NCBI RefSeq assembly: GCF_009296315.1
Contig: NZ_WHLY01000004.1
Location: forward strand, 186,001 to 250,000
DNA: 64,000 nt
Source of the DNA: Salmonirosea aquatica
GTDB lineage: Bacteria > Bacteroidota > Bacteroidia > Cytophagales > Spirosomataceae
Direction of reading: 5' to 3'
This document shows positions 26,553-34,736 of the stretch, in pieces; within the stretch, counting starts at the first letter, position 1; the number at the start of each line of letters is the position of its first letter. The notes beneath the pieces were generated by a model. That model was not told the origin of the DNA and searched no databases. It worked only from the letters and a program-made list of their open reading frames with translations. The position numbers and the translations under genes were made by a program.

Positions 26553-29453
26553 TTGTTAGCCTTGACAAAAAGCATAAGAAATACACCAGGTATAGCCGCG
26601 CTTCTCTTATTAGCGAATATAACCTTTGCCCAGACTGACTCGATCATTACAAAACTCTGGCAACCCTACCGCATTACACCCCGGACCGGAATGCAGCATA
26701 TCGACCTGTCGGGCAGCGGGTGGACGCTGGGGCATACCAACCAACCGGTTCAGACAACAAGTGATATTGCCAAAATCGAGGATGTATTCTTAACCAGCAT
26801 TCCCAACTCTGTGCAATGGTCGTATTTCAAGGCAGGGAAGCTACCACATCCTTATTATCATCTTAATTCGCTGCAATACACGTTCACGGACGAAAAGGTA
26901 TGGTATTATCAGAAAGACTTCCCGATGCCGGCCAGGAAATCTTCCGATCTGGTTTTTCTCTGTTTCGATGGCGTGGACTATTTTTCAAAGGTCTGGGTAA
27001 ATGACTCACTCATAGGTGCCCACGAGGGTATGTTTGGCGGACCAATCGTTGAAATTAGTCGGTTTCTCAAAGCTAAAAATAAATTAGTTGTTGAAGTGAA
27101 AGCCGCCAACTGGGGTAACAAAGCCACCTCCCTGGAAGATCTGCCCCGCACGGCTTCGGGCGAGCGGGACTATTCCAAACGCAGAGGGTACAATCCTCGG
27201 GCCAGTGGGCCTATCGTCAAGCCCTGGGTTATTTCGGGAGGGAGTGGAGGCGAGCCTTTTTTCAGCGTGGGGATGTGGCAGGGTGTGCGGCTGGAAGTTG
27301 TTCCGGAATTTCATCTGGAACGCCCCTATCTGACAACCCAAACCGTTGCCGGCAATGAAGCAAAACTTCATTTGTCTTGTGAGGTATTCGCTAAAACGCA
27401 TTCCCTGCAAAAGAGCCTCCACTCCTGGAAAAATACGCAAATCAACCACCCCAGTGCCAAGGGAACCGTGTATAAGCCTGTAGAGGAAAAGCTTACTGTA
27501 CTGGTTGAGATAAGGCCTAAATCCGGGTCTGCGATAACCGCAAGTCTGGCACCTGTACTGATGAAAGAATATCCCCTTAATTTATTTGAGGGGCAAAACT
27601 GGCTCGAACAAGATCTTACGGTACCCAATCCTAAACTTTGGAACCCAAATGGTCTGGGCGAAGCAAATCGGTACGAAATCAAACTGACGTTGAAAAAAGA
27701 TGGGCAATCTATTGACCAGATGGCTTTCGACTACGGTATCCGTACCATTGAGCGGGTACCCACGGCGGGGCCCCGAACCTTCGACCGCTGGGAGGATTGG
27801 CAATTTGTGGTCAACGGACAGAAGATTTTCGTTAAAGGGATGAACTTCATGCCGCAGGATATCTTGCTTGATCTACCTCGCGAACGCTACCGCTGGACGC
27901 TGGAGGCCGCTAAGAAAATGGGTGTACAACTCATTCGCATATGGGGAGGGGGATTGCTAGAAACTGATCATTTTTACGATCTCTGCAATGAACTGGGCAT
28001 CATGGTCTGGCAGGATTTCCCGGTTGGTAATCAGGATACGCCTGACTACCCACAGGATATCTGGGAAGCTGAAGTGGTGCAGAACATCGTCCGCCTCCGC
28101 AATCACCCTTCTCTGGCAGTATGGTGCGGGGGTAACGAATTCAACCCCTATTCAACGGGCAATGCAGCCACTTTGGGCATCCTCGAACGAAACCTCGACA
28201 TTTTCGACAAATCGCGCTTTTACGTTCGAACTACCCCCGACGACGGTTCCATGCACGCCTACCCCGATATGGACCCAACCTGGTATAACCGCAGCTACAA
28301 GTACGAGGCATGGGTCTCGGAAACGGGTATGCACTCTATGCCCGAAGCAAGCGTGTTTCGCGAGACCGTTGATAACAAAGAATTTTTTGATCTGGGAAAG
28401 ATGTGGGAACAGGATTTTTCCCGAACCCACCCGGAATTTATCCACCATTTTACCGAATACGGCCCGGCCCGCGTACCCCGGATGCTGAGCCGTGCGTCGC
28501 ATATTATCGATGTAACAAATCCTGACATCGATGCCATCACTGAAGCCACCCAGGTGGGAGCCGGGGAATTTTATCAGATATTTTCCGAAAAAATGCAGGG
28601 TAACTACCCTGTAACGGCGGGTCTGATGCCCTGGGTATTCAAGCGACACTGGCCCGTTATTGCCATTCAGCTGATGGACTGGTTCGGGCAGGCGGCTGCG
28701 CCTTATTACTTTTTAAAACGGACCTACGAACCCACCCACGTAGCAATTGACCTACCGCGCCTGCTCTGGAAAAAGGGAGAGAAAATTCCCTTGAACCTTA
28801 AAATTACGCACGCCCTGCCGACTAATCTGAACGGTAAGGCGACCGTTTCGGTGTATGATGACGGGTTCAGGAAAGTTTACGAAAAGCAGATTACAGTGAG
28901 CCAGAATGCTACCAGCCGAGCTACTGTGACACCCCTTCTCACTGGGGGCGACTTCCAGATTCCCGTTGATTACGAGAACCGTTTCGTCTTCCTCGTGGCT
29001 GAGTACCGTGATACAGCGGGCAGACTGGTTTCACGTTCCTTTTACTATCCGCGCGTTCTGTCTATGATGGCCGACCCGGTTTTTTACAAAAAATACCTGG
29101 ACGAACCCATCGACTGGGTTACGCTGGAAAAAGGGCCCTTCTTACAACCTACCGTGGCCAAAACTGCGACAGCATTGAGCCTGAAAGTTATTGACAACCA
29201 GCTTATTTCCAATGACCGAAGCCAGATCTCGGTTCGTGTTGTGAATACGGGAAAAGTACCCGCTTTTATGACTCAAATCGACATTACTGGTACGAAACGG
29301 GCTTTTACTGCTAATGACAGCTACACCTGGCTGGCAGCAGGCGAGAGCTGCGATATTATGTTGGATGTACTTTGGCGTGAACCCGAAAACAAGGGTAACG
29401 CCAGGGTTAAAGTCTGGGCATGGAACGCCCCCAATATTGAAACTAAATTGTAA
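26553..29453 (+). CDS. GH2 beta-mannosidase-like glycoside hydrolase
   Basis: 966 residues, secreted (RNTPGIAALLLLANITFAQ). Sandwich domain (about 95-260, with VWYYQKDFPMP), immunoglobulin-like domain, then the barrel with IRIWGGGLLETDHFYDLC, WCGGNEFN (acid/base Glu529) and SETGMH (nucleophile Glu590). This wording is typical of GH2 beta-mannosidases and exo-beta-glucosaminidases rather than beta-galactosidases. There is no ATG in frame between the upstream stop (26514-26516) and the signal peptide, so the start must be TTG at 26553 or 26562. As an exo-enzyme it would trim oligosaccharides released by the GH5 and GH10 enzymes. Confidence 0.85.
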   Translation: MLALTKSIRNTPGIAALLLLANITFAQTDSIITKLWQPYRITPRTGMQHIDLSGSGWTLGHTNQPVQTTSDIAKIEDVFLTSIPNSVQWSYFKAGKLPHPYYHLNSLQYTFTDEKVWYYQKDFPMPARKSSDLVFLCFDGVDYFSKVWVNDSLIGAHEGMFGGPIVEISRFLKAKNKLVVEVKAANWGNKATSLEDLPRTASGERDYSKRRGYNPRASGPIVKPWVISGGSGGEPFFSVGMWQGVRLEVVPEFHLERPYLTTQTVAGNEAKLHLSCEVFAKTHSLQKSLHSWKNTQINHPSAKGTVYKPVEEKLTVLVEIRPKSGSAITASLAPVLMKEYPLNLFEGQNWLEQDLTVPNPKLWNPNGLGEANRYEIKLTLKKDGQSIDQMAFDYGIRTIERVPTAGPRTFDRWEDWQFVVNGQKIFVKGMNFMPQDILLDLPRERYRWTLEAAKKMGVQLIRIWGGGLLETDHFYDLCNELGIMVWQDFPVGNQDTPDYPQDIWEAEVVQNIVRLRNHPSLAVWCGGNEFNPYSTGNAATLGILERNLDIFDKSRFYVRTTPDDGSMHAYPDMDPTWYNRSYKYEAWVSETGMHSMPEASVFRETVDNKEFFDLGKMWEQDFSRTHPEFIHHFTEYGPARVPRMLSRASHIIDVTNPDIDAITEATQVGAGEFYQIFSEKMQGNYPVTAGLMPWVFKRHWPVIAIQLMDWFGQAAAPYYFLKRTYEPTHVAIDLPRLLWKKGEKIPLNLKITHALPTNLNGKATVSVYDDGFRKVYEKQITVSQNATSRATVTPLLTGGDFQIPVDYENRFVFLVAEYRDTAGRLVSRSFYYPRVLSMMADPVFYKKYLDEPIDWVTLEKGPFLQPTVAKTATALSLKVIDNQLISNDRSQISVRVVNTGKVPAFMTQIDITGTKRAFTANDSYTWLAAGESCDIMLDVLWREPENKGNARVKVWAWNAPNIETKL

Positions 29454-29515
29454 TTGAAACTTCGGCACTCCGCACCGATCAGGGAGCCGATATATTCCCT
29501 TAATATAACCAAGGT

Positions 29516-30781
29516 ATGATTGAAACCCCGAAACCTGCTACTATAAATCAGCCCGTAACCCGCTATAAATGGGAGTTGTTGGCCCTGCTCTGGTTGGCTT
29601 TTTTTCTCAACCAGGCCGACCGGCAGATTTTCAGCGTCGTGCTGCCCCTCATCCGCGATGACCTGGGCTTTACCGATGCCCAGCTGGGCCTGATTGCCTC
29701 GGCTTTAATCTGGACCTACGGACTGTTGGTACCTATTGCAGGTTTCATAGGTGACCGATTCTCGCGCCGCAATATTGTCGCTTACTGTCTCTTATTCTGG
29801 TCTGTTGCCACTTTATTCACGGGTCTGTGCAGTACACTGGTACAATTCATTTTGTTGCGAGGCGTGGCCACAGGAGGCGGGGAGGCTTTCTACGCGCCTT
29901 CTGCCAATGCTTTGATTGGCGAAAATTACCCCAAAAACCGGGCCTTTGCGCTTTCCATTCATCAAACTGCCGTGTATTTTGGAATCATCATGAGCGGCCT
30001 GATCGCGGGCTACATCGGTGAGAACTACGGCTGGCAAAACGCTTTCTTTCTCTTCGGAAGCCTGGGCGTGGTGTTGTCAATAGTCGTCTTCCTGCGCATT
30101 CCGAAGGACAATCCACTCCTTCTGACGGCCAAAGAATCGCCCAGCGGCGCGGAACTGTGGGCCACCACGAAAATCATCCTCCGTAAGCCCACGGTAGTAA
30201 TGCTCACGCTGGGTTTCGGATGCATGGTATTTGTCAACGTGGGGTTCCTCACCTGGATGCCTACGTTTCTAGTGGATAAATTCGGGCTGACTTTGACCGA
30301 AGCGGGATTTTCATCGCTTTTCTATCACCATGTCGGCGCTTTCCTCGGAGTCCTGTGGGGCGCCAGGTTGTCGGATCGCTACGCTACCCGGAACCCCAAA
30401 AGCCGATTGGTTGTCCAGAGCCTCGGGCTGCTGATCGGCGCTCCCTTTATTTATTTGATGAGCGTGAGCGCTACGCAGGCCGTGACATATTTTGCCCTGT
30501 TCCTTTTTGGCGTTTTCCGGGGCTGGTACGATTCCAATATTGTCGCCTCGCTCTACGAGGTAGTCTCCCCCAAAATTCGCGCGTCGGCCTATGGCCTGGT
30601 GTTGGCCTGCGCTTTTCTTATTGGAGCGACATCCCCCTACATACTTGGCGTGCTCAAACCCACATTGGGGCTTTCGGCTGGCCTGGCCAGTTTGTCGGTG
30701 ATGTATGTACTCGGTGCGGCATGCATTGGAGCCGGAGCATGGTTTTTCTTCGACCGGGATAAGGAGACCGGTACCGCATGA
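29516..30781 (+). CDS. MFS transporter (hexuronate/ACS type)
   Basis: 421 residues with twelve predicted membrane helices. The signature loop between helices 2 and 3 is GFIGDRFSRRN, and the first helix contains the NQADRQIFSVVLPLI segment common in the anion:cation symporter group (hexuronate, galactonate, glucarate carriers). The start ATG is preceded by AAGG. It fits uptake of a sugar acid or small saccharide into the cytoplasm, feeding the dehydratase, SDR and RraA enzymes encoded around it. The substrate is inferred from context. Confidence 0.85.
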   Translation: MIETPKPATINQPVTRYKWELLALLWLAFFLNQADRQIFSVVLPLIRDDLGFTDAQLGLIASALIWTYGLLVPIAGFIGDRFSRRNIVAYCLLFWSVATLFTGLCSTLVQFILLRGVATGGGEAFYAPSANALIGENYPKNRAFALSIHQTAVYFGIIMSGLIAGYIGENYGWQNAFFLFGSLGVVLSIVVFLRIPKDNPLLLTAKESPSGAELWATTKIILRKPTVVMLTLGFGCMVFVNVGFLTWMPTFLVDKFGLTLTEAGFSSLFYHHVGAFLGVLWGARLSDRYATRNPKSRLVVQSLGLLIGAPFIYLMSVSATQAVTYFALFLFGVFRGWYDSNIVASLYEVVSPKIRASAYGLVLACAFLIGATSPYILGVLKPTLGLSAGLASLSVMYVLGAACIGAGAWFFFDRDKETGTA

Positions 30782-30865
30782 AAGCAAAACTGCTACATGT
30801 AAACAACGGATATAATAGGTATTGATTTATTTAATTGATTATAAACTATTTAAAAAAAGAATAAC

Positions 30866-31609
30866 ATGAGTGTGGATCAGTATAAGAAAGAGGTCGGATT
30901 GATGAATCTGGAGAATTTGATCGAAGAGCGTGAAGGCATTTCCGGCACCACGTTCCCCATCCCCGGCAAAGAATTACTACAGCGTTTTGAACAGCTCTAC
31001 ACCGGAGCCGTCAATGATGTACTGCGTGAATTTTGTCTGCTGAATCAGGCATTGCCTGGTCATATTCTGCCGTTGCGCGAGTACAGGACCGTGGCTGGTT
31101 TTGCCTTTACCGTTAAAAGTGCGTCGAATGCCCTGATTCGGGGCGAAATGGAATTTCGCACCCAGATGCTCGAAGAAATGCACGAAGATGCGTTTGTAGT
31201 TTGGGACACTACCAATGACAGTAAAGCTACGCTCTGGGGTGGCGTAATGACGGCCACCGCCAAAGGCAAGAAAGTGAAAGCAGCATGCATTGACGGGGGC
31301 ATCCGCGATACCCACCAGATTCTGGAGGCTGATTTTCCGTTGTTTTACAAGTATCGTATTTCGAACGGAAGTTTGGGTCGCTGCCTGATTACCCATTTTC
31401 AGGTCACGATTCAGGTGGGCGACGTAACCATTAAGCCTGGCGACGTTGTGTTGGGCGATATTGACGGTGTGCTGGTAGTTCCGCGTGAAATCGCATATGA
31501 TGTATTGATGCGAGCCGAAGAAATTATCGCTAACGAAAAGATTATTTTCGGATGGGTTCAAGACGGGCAATCTATTAAAGAAATCACCGAAAAAGGCGGG
31601 TACTTCTGA
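30866..31609 (+). CDS. RraA-family protein, probable 2-keto-acid aldolase
   Basis: 247 residues. RraA/HMG-aldolase fold with GGVMTATAKGKKVKAACIDGGIRDT (glycine-rich phosphate- or keto-acid-binding loop with Arg and Asp) and the metal-associated GDIDGVLVVP. Class II 4-hydroxy-2-oxo-acid aldolases of this group cleave to pyruvate, while the ribonuclease-inhibitor RraA is a different branch. Given the neighbouring dehydratase and SDR, an aldolase acting on the 2-keto-3-deoxy acid is the likelier role. An N-terminal extension of about 40 residues precedes the core. It appears to be the last gene of the cluster; a 410-bp gap follows. Confidence 0.75.
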   Translation: MSVDQYKKEVGLMNLENLIEEREGISGTTFPIPGKELLQRFEQLYTGAVNDVLREFCLLNQALPGHILPLREYRTVAGFAFTVKSASNALIRGEMEFRTQMLEEMHEDAFVVWDTTNDSKATLWGGVMTATAKGKKVKAACIDGGIRDTHQILEADFPLFYKYRISNGSLGRCLITHFQVTIQVGDVTIKPGDVVLGDIDGVLVVPREIAYDVLMRAEEIIANEKIIFGWVQDGQSIKEITEKGGYF

Positions 31610-32020
31610 TTGCCTTACTCCCACGATATCCGGTTAATTACCGGCACTTTATTTCAGCCTGACTAAGGGTATACCCTGCCTGATGCATTACCTTATTGAG
31701 CTGTATTTCTGTTTATAGGGTGCTTCGTCAGGCAGGGCAATTGCGATTTATATCACCAAAAAATACAATAGCTCGGTCCAACCGGTTGAACCGGAAAAAA
31801 CATCTGATTGACAGGACGGCAGACCGTTTGGGCTGACTCATATTGGCCACAAATATTCCATTCCGGGTCTTGTTCGCATCTATTGTCGGCCAGAGGTCAG
31901 CGCCAGAGAAGATTTATAAAGTGCGTTTTTGAAGTACATGTGCACGAACAGCCGTTTAGCGAAAAGTACTACGTGGTCAGCCAGCTTAATTTGCAACCAT
32001 ATATACAATTTCTTCTTCCA
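31610..32020. other. Gap downstream of the PUL
   Basis: No gene is supported here. The frame that opens at 31808 runs into the next gene, but its first 71 residues are not protein-like and precede the signal peptide. No clear terminator hairpin seen. Confidence 0.35.
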
Positions 32021-33211
32021 ATGGTATCCTCAGAAGTACTTAAAAAAGCTTTATTATTTGTCCTGCTCATTTTCGGTTTTGAGGCGATCGCTCAAAAGGA
32101 TTACACTGGTTTCGTGAGAGCAGTTTATAACGGGAAAGAAAGCACGGCCCTGAGCATTTATGACACTAGCCCAGAAAGTCCTGACGGTAAATACATTTGT
32201 TTCATTAGGTACCCCGCTATTGCACAAGGCGGGCATCTAGCCCCTCCCGTACGGGCAGAAGTAATGCTAAAAAATAGACAAACTGACGTTGTCATAAAGA
32301 TTAAAGATATATCATGCAACAACCATAATGGGGCTAATGCACTTTGGATCAATGACTCTCTTATTGCATTTCAGGAGAGCTACTTTAAGGATTTTGAAAT
32401 ATATGATGTGAATTCCCGCACATCCGTATTCGGAAAAATTGCCGGAGAGTTAGGCCATAAATCGTTCGGAAATGTCCTTTTTTATTCCAAATGTAATGCC
32501 AGACTTTTGATACCCGACCCATCACGTACTCCGTATGATTTGGAGGAGGAAGGTATCTATGTCTTTGATTGCCTTTCGGGAAAAAGTACTCAGATTATTC
32601 AGCAATCAGAAGTTGTCACTGCTTTCATGAAGCAAAATGAAAAGGTCTCGGATTTTGAAACCAAAATCTTACATCTCGAGCCAAACGTTTTGAATGATAA
32701 AATCATGTTTGATTACCGCTATCGGAGTGACTCGAAGGATAGTTGGCATGAGCTCCATGGAATCGTCTCGGCAGATGGGAGCAACCCAACGTGGATCAAG
32801 GTACGACCTATGCACGTGGTCTGGTTTGACACTACCAGTATGTTTGGGGTAGATACTGAAGATCAAGAAAATAGGATATTCCGTTATGATCTGAATGGCA
32901 AAAAAAAGGAATTGCTGGGAGGGACCTCCACCCACGTGGGAGTGTCACCAGACAAAAAATGGTACATTGGGGAAAGTGCTTTTTATAGACCTGAGGCGGA
33001 TGGTTTTACCAGAGTATATTTATACAAACGAGGTGAAACTCGACCTTATGCACTATTGGCGCAATGGAAGAATGCAAAAATAACATGGGAATGGGTAGCG
33101 CATGTAAACCCATCTTTTTCATTTGATGGCAAACGTGCCTATTTCATCAGGGCGATTGATGAAAAGGATAAATTCGAATCCGTTAGCATTCAACTTCCAG
33201 AATTTGAATAA
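32021..33211 (+). CDS. Secreted propeller-like protein of unknown function
   Basis: 396 residues from the ATG at 32021, which puts a signal peptide (VLKKALLFVLLIFGFEAIAQ) at the N terminus. The body contains repeated WD/TolB/PL22-like blade motifs: SPDGKYICFIRYP, DSLIAFQESYFKDFEIYDV, HVGVSPDKKWYIGES, and HVNPSFSFDGKRAYFIR near the end. The overall look is a seven-blade beta-propeller like oligogalacturonate lyases (PL22) or TolB-like proteins, but I cannot assign catalytic residues with confidence. It sits after the PUL but beyond a 410-bp gap, and may be independent. Confidence 0.55.
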   Translation: MVSSEVLKKALLFVLLIFGFEAIAQKDYTGFVRAVYNGKESTALSIYDTSPESPDGKYICFIRYPAIAQGGHLAPPVRAEVMLKNRQTDVVIKIKDISCNNHNGANALWINDSLIAFQESYFKDFEIYDVNSRTSVFGKIAGELGHKSFGNVLFYSKCNARLLIPDPSRTPYDLEEEGIYVFDCLSGKSTQIIQQSEVVTAFMKQNEKVSDFETKILHLEPNVLNDKIMFDYRYRSDSKDSWHELHGIVSADGSNPTWIKVRPMHVVWFDTTSMFGVDTEDQENRIFRYDLNGKKKELLGGTSTHVGVSPDKKWYIGESAFYRPEADGFTRVYLYKRGETRPYALLAQWKNAKITWEWVAHVNPSFSFDGKRAYFIRAIDEKDKFESVSIQLPEFE

Positions 33212-33594
33212 CATATTGGTTGGTGTAATCGAGGTCCTCGTTAAAGTGGATACAGTTAACGAATTCTAATAGAGGCAGAAGAATCAATCGCACAAAAGCG
33301 CTCTAATTCGCCCGGTAGGGTATAATCAAAAAAAGTACAAAATCCGTCGGCATTGGCCGACCGAACGGCTTGGCTGTCAGCTTATCGAGTCGCCTTCGGT
33401 GCGTATAGGTAAGCGCATCAAGGTGTGGTTTCGGTACATGGACACGTTTGGCCCCCGGTCCTCAACAATGAGTTGGCCAAGCAGGCCAAAGGTCTGATTC
33501 TATCGCGATGAGAATTCAATGGATCCTCCGAGTCCAGACGCTTTTCGTATGGACAATTCTCAACGGCCGTATTTAATCCAAATCTTATCAAACA
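33212..33594. other. Gap with unreadable decayed sequence
   Basis: No intact gene. A plus-strand stretch at about 33425-33510 reads protein-like (VSVHGHVWPPVLNNELAKQ), but it is short, has no start and I cannot name it. It sits with the SDR and recombinase fragments that follow and is probably decayed. Confidence 0.3.
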
Positions 33595-33711
33595 CTACAC
33601 ATAGGTAGGTCCAGCGGTACAAACCAGCGCATCATAAGCCCCGACTTCCCTGTACATAATTTCGATGGATTCTGGGGAAGTAATATCTACCAGGACATCG
33701 GGGGGGCGCCC
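33595..33711 (-). pseudogene. Fragment of a short-chain dehydrogenase
   Basis: Minus-strand reading gives APPDVLVDITSPESIEIMY, then REVGAYDALVCTAG and an early stop. This matches the segment between the nucleotide-binding loop and the NAG-like motif of short SDRs (VDITDPASIEAMY...VGxxDALVxTAG). Both the N-terminal GATGxxG region and the catalytic half are missing. It is unrelated in sequence to the intact SDR at 25696-26478. A chromosomal-type gene has been truncated here. Confidence 0.55.
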
Positions 33712-33961
33712 ACATTCGTACCAAATGTTCCATCAGGCATGAATCGTCCATAAAATCAGCATGTTACGAGACTAGTAAAGAAACCGTTCGTTTTCTTTAC
33801 TAAATTAAAGTTTAACAGATTGAATGCTTTTGAATCTTTTTTCTGGGCAATAAACTCGGTCAAACATTCAAAGTAAACCTTCAGCCATTTCAAGTTGGGT
33901 AATTTTACCTGCAGAATTGGCTTGATGGAACATTCCGTACGGATGTTGGCCACTCCCCGTT
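33712..33961. other. Gap between decayed fragments
   Basis: A short minus-strand frame (33756-33953) has no recognisable content. The stretch only links the SDR fragment to the recombinase fragment. Confidence 0.3.
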
Positions 33962-34108
33962 AGCCGGTCGAGCTTGGCGATCAGCAGCACGGCTCCCTCG
34001 GCCTTGCAGCGGGAGATGGCCCGCATCAGCTCGGGACGGTCATTGCGCTTGCCTGACTTGACGTCGGTGTACTCGCTGACGATCTGCCCGTGGCCGGCCC
34101 CTTGGGCA
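33962..34108 (-). pseudogene. Fragment of a serine recombinase (resolvase/invertase)
   Basis: Minus-strand reading gives AQGAGHGQIVSEYTDVKSG, then KRNDRPELMRAISRCKAEG and AVLLIAKLDRL. This is the middle of a serine-recombinase catalytic domain (the RPEL helix and the LLIAKLDRLSR strand). The N-terminal YxRVS catalytic segment and everything after DRL are missing. GC content is visibly higher than in the surrounding sequence. It is a different recombinase from the split one at 47045-51469. Confidence 0.65.
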
Positions 34109-34388
34109 TTTTTTCGAAATATTTTTGAGCATGAACCCAGGCCATTATAAAGCGGATAATCCGCATAAGCTGGGCAGTCTGGCGATCGGAGTACAATCTT
34201 TCAAACAGATAAGAGCTCCCTCCTGATGTGTTCACAAATGAACACAAACTGTCCGATAATGAACAATAGTACCGCCCCCAACGGGCGATTCCAGCATGGA
34301 ATTGCCCGTTGGGTTGATGGCAAAGTATTTTCTATACGGAAATAGAAGAAACCCGAAGACAATCTACTTAACCCTTACCCCTTGACTT
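34109..34388. promoter_or_regulatory. Upstream region of padR
   Basis: No gene. It contains an imperfect GC-rich dyad (AACGGGCGATTCCAGCATGG region, with CAACGGGC near 34278 and GCCCGTTG near 34307), which could be an operator for the PadR protein or a terminator. Confidence 0.3.
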
Positions 34389-34724
34389 ATGCGACGGAGT
34401 GATCTGGGCGAATTTGAAGAAGTAGTTTTACTGGCCGTGGCTGTACGCTCACCGCAGGCTTACTCGGTGGTTATCGCCGAAGAGCTCGAACGGGAGACGG
34501 GACAGACAGTCAGTACCGGGGCGGTACATGCGGCCCTGCAACGGTTAGAAACCAAAGGCTACCTCATCTCCCAGTTGGGGGAGCCCACCCCCGAACGCGG
34601 AGGACGGCGTAAGCGCTTGTTTACCGTCACCGCGCTGGGTGGACGCATCCTGAGCGAGGTGCGGCAGGTCCGTACCCGCCTTTGGGACCGGATTGTGCCA
34701 CAGATCATATTGGAATGGAACTAG
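34389..34724 (+). CDS. PadR-family transcriptional regulator
   Basis: 111 residues. Winged helix-turn-helix of the PadR type: EFEEVVLLAVAV, YSVVIAEELERETG, VSTGAVHAALQRLETKGYL and the wing GGRRKRLFTVTALGG. The C terminus is short (PadR-s1 type). The stop lies 12 bp before the permease start. PadR next to a prefix-domain FtsX-like permease is a common two-gene unit in Cytophagales, so the regulator probably represses the permease gene and itself. Confidence 0.92.
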   Translation: MRRSDLGEFEEVVLLAVAVRSPQAYSVVIAEELERETGQTVSTGAVHAALQRLETKGYLISQLGEPTPERGGRRKRLFTVTALGGRILSEVRQVRTRLWDRIVPQIILEWN

Positions 34725-34736
34725 CTCATATCCCCA

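Noticed and set aside
34026-34247. 73-codon minus-strand frame as a gene
   Set aside because: Its second half is the recombinase fragment read in the wrong frame; the true reading frame is the one given for 33962-34108.
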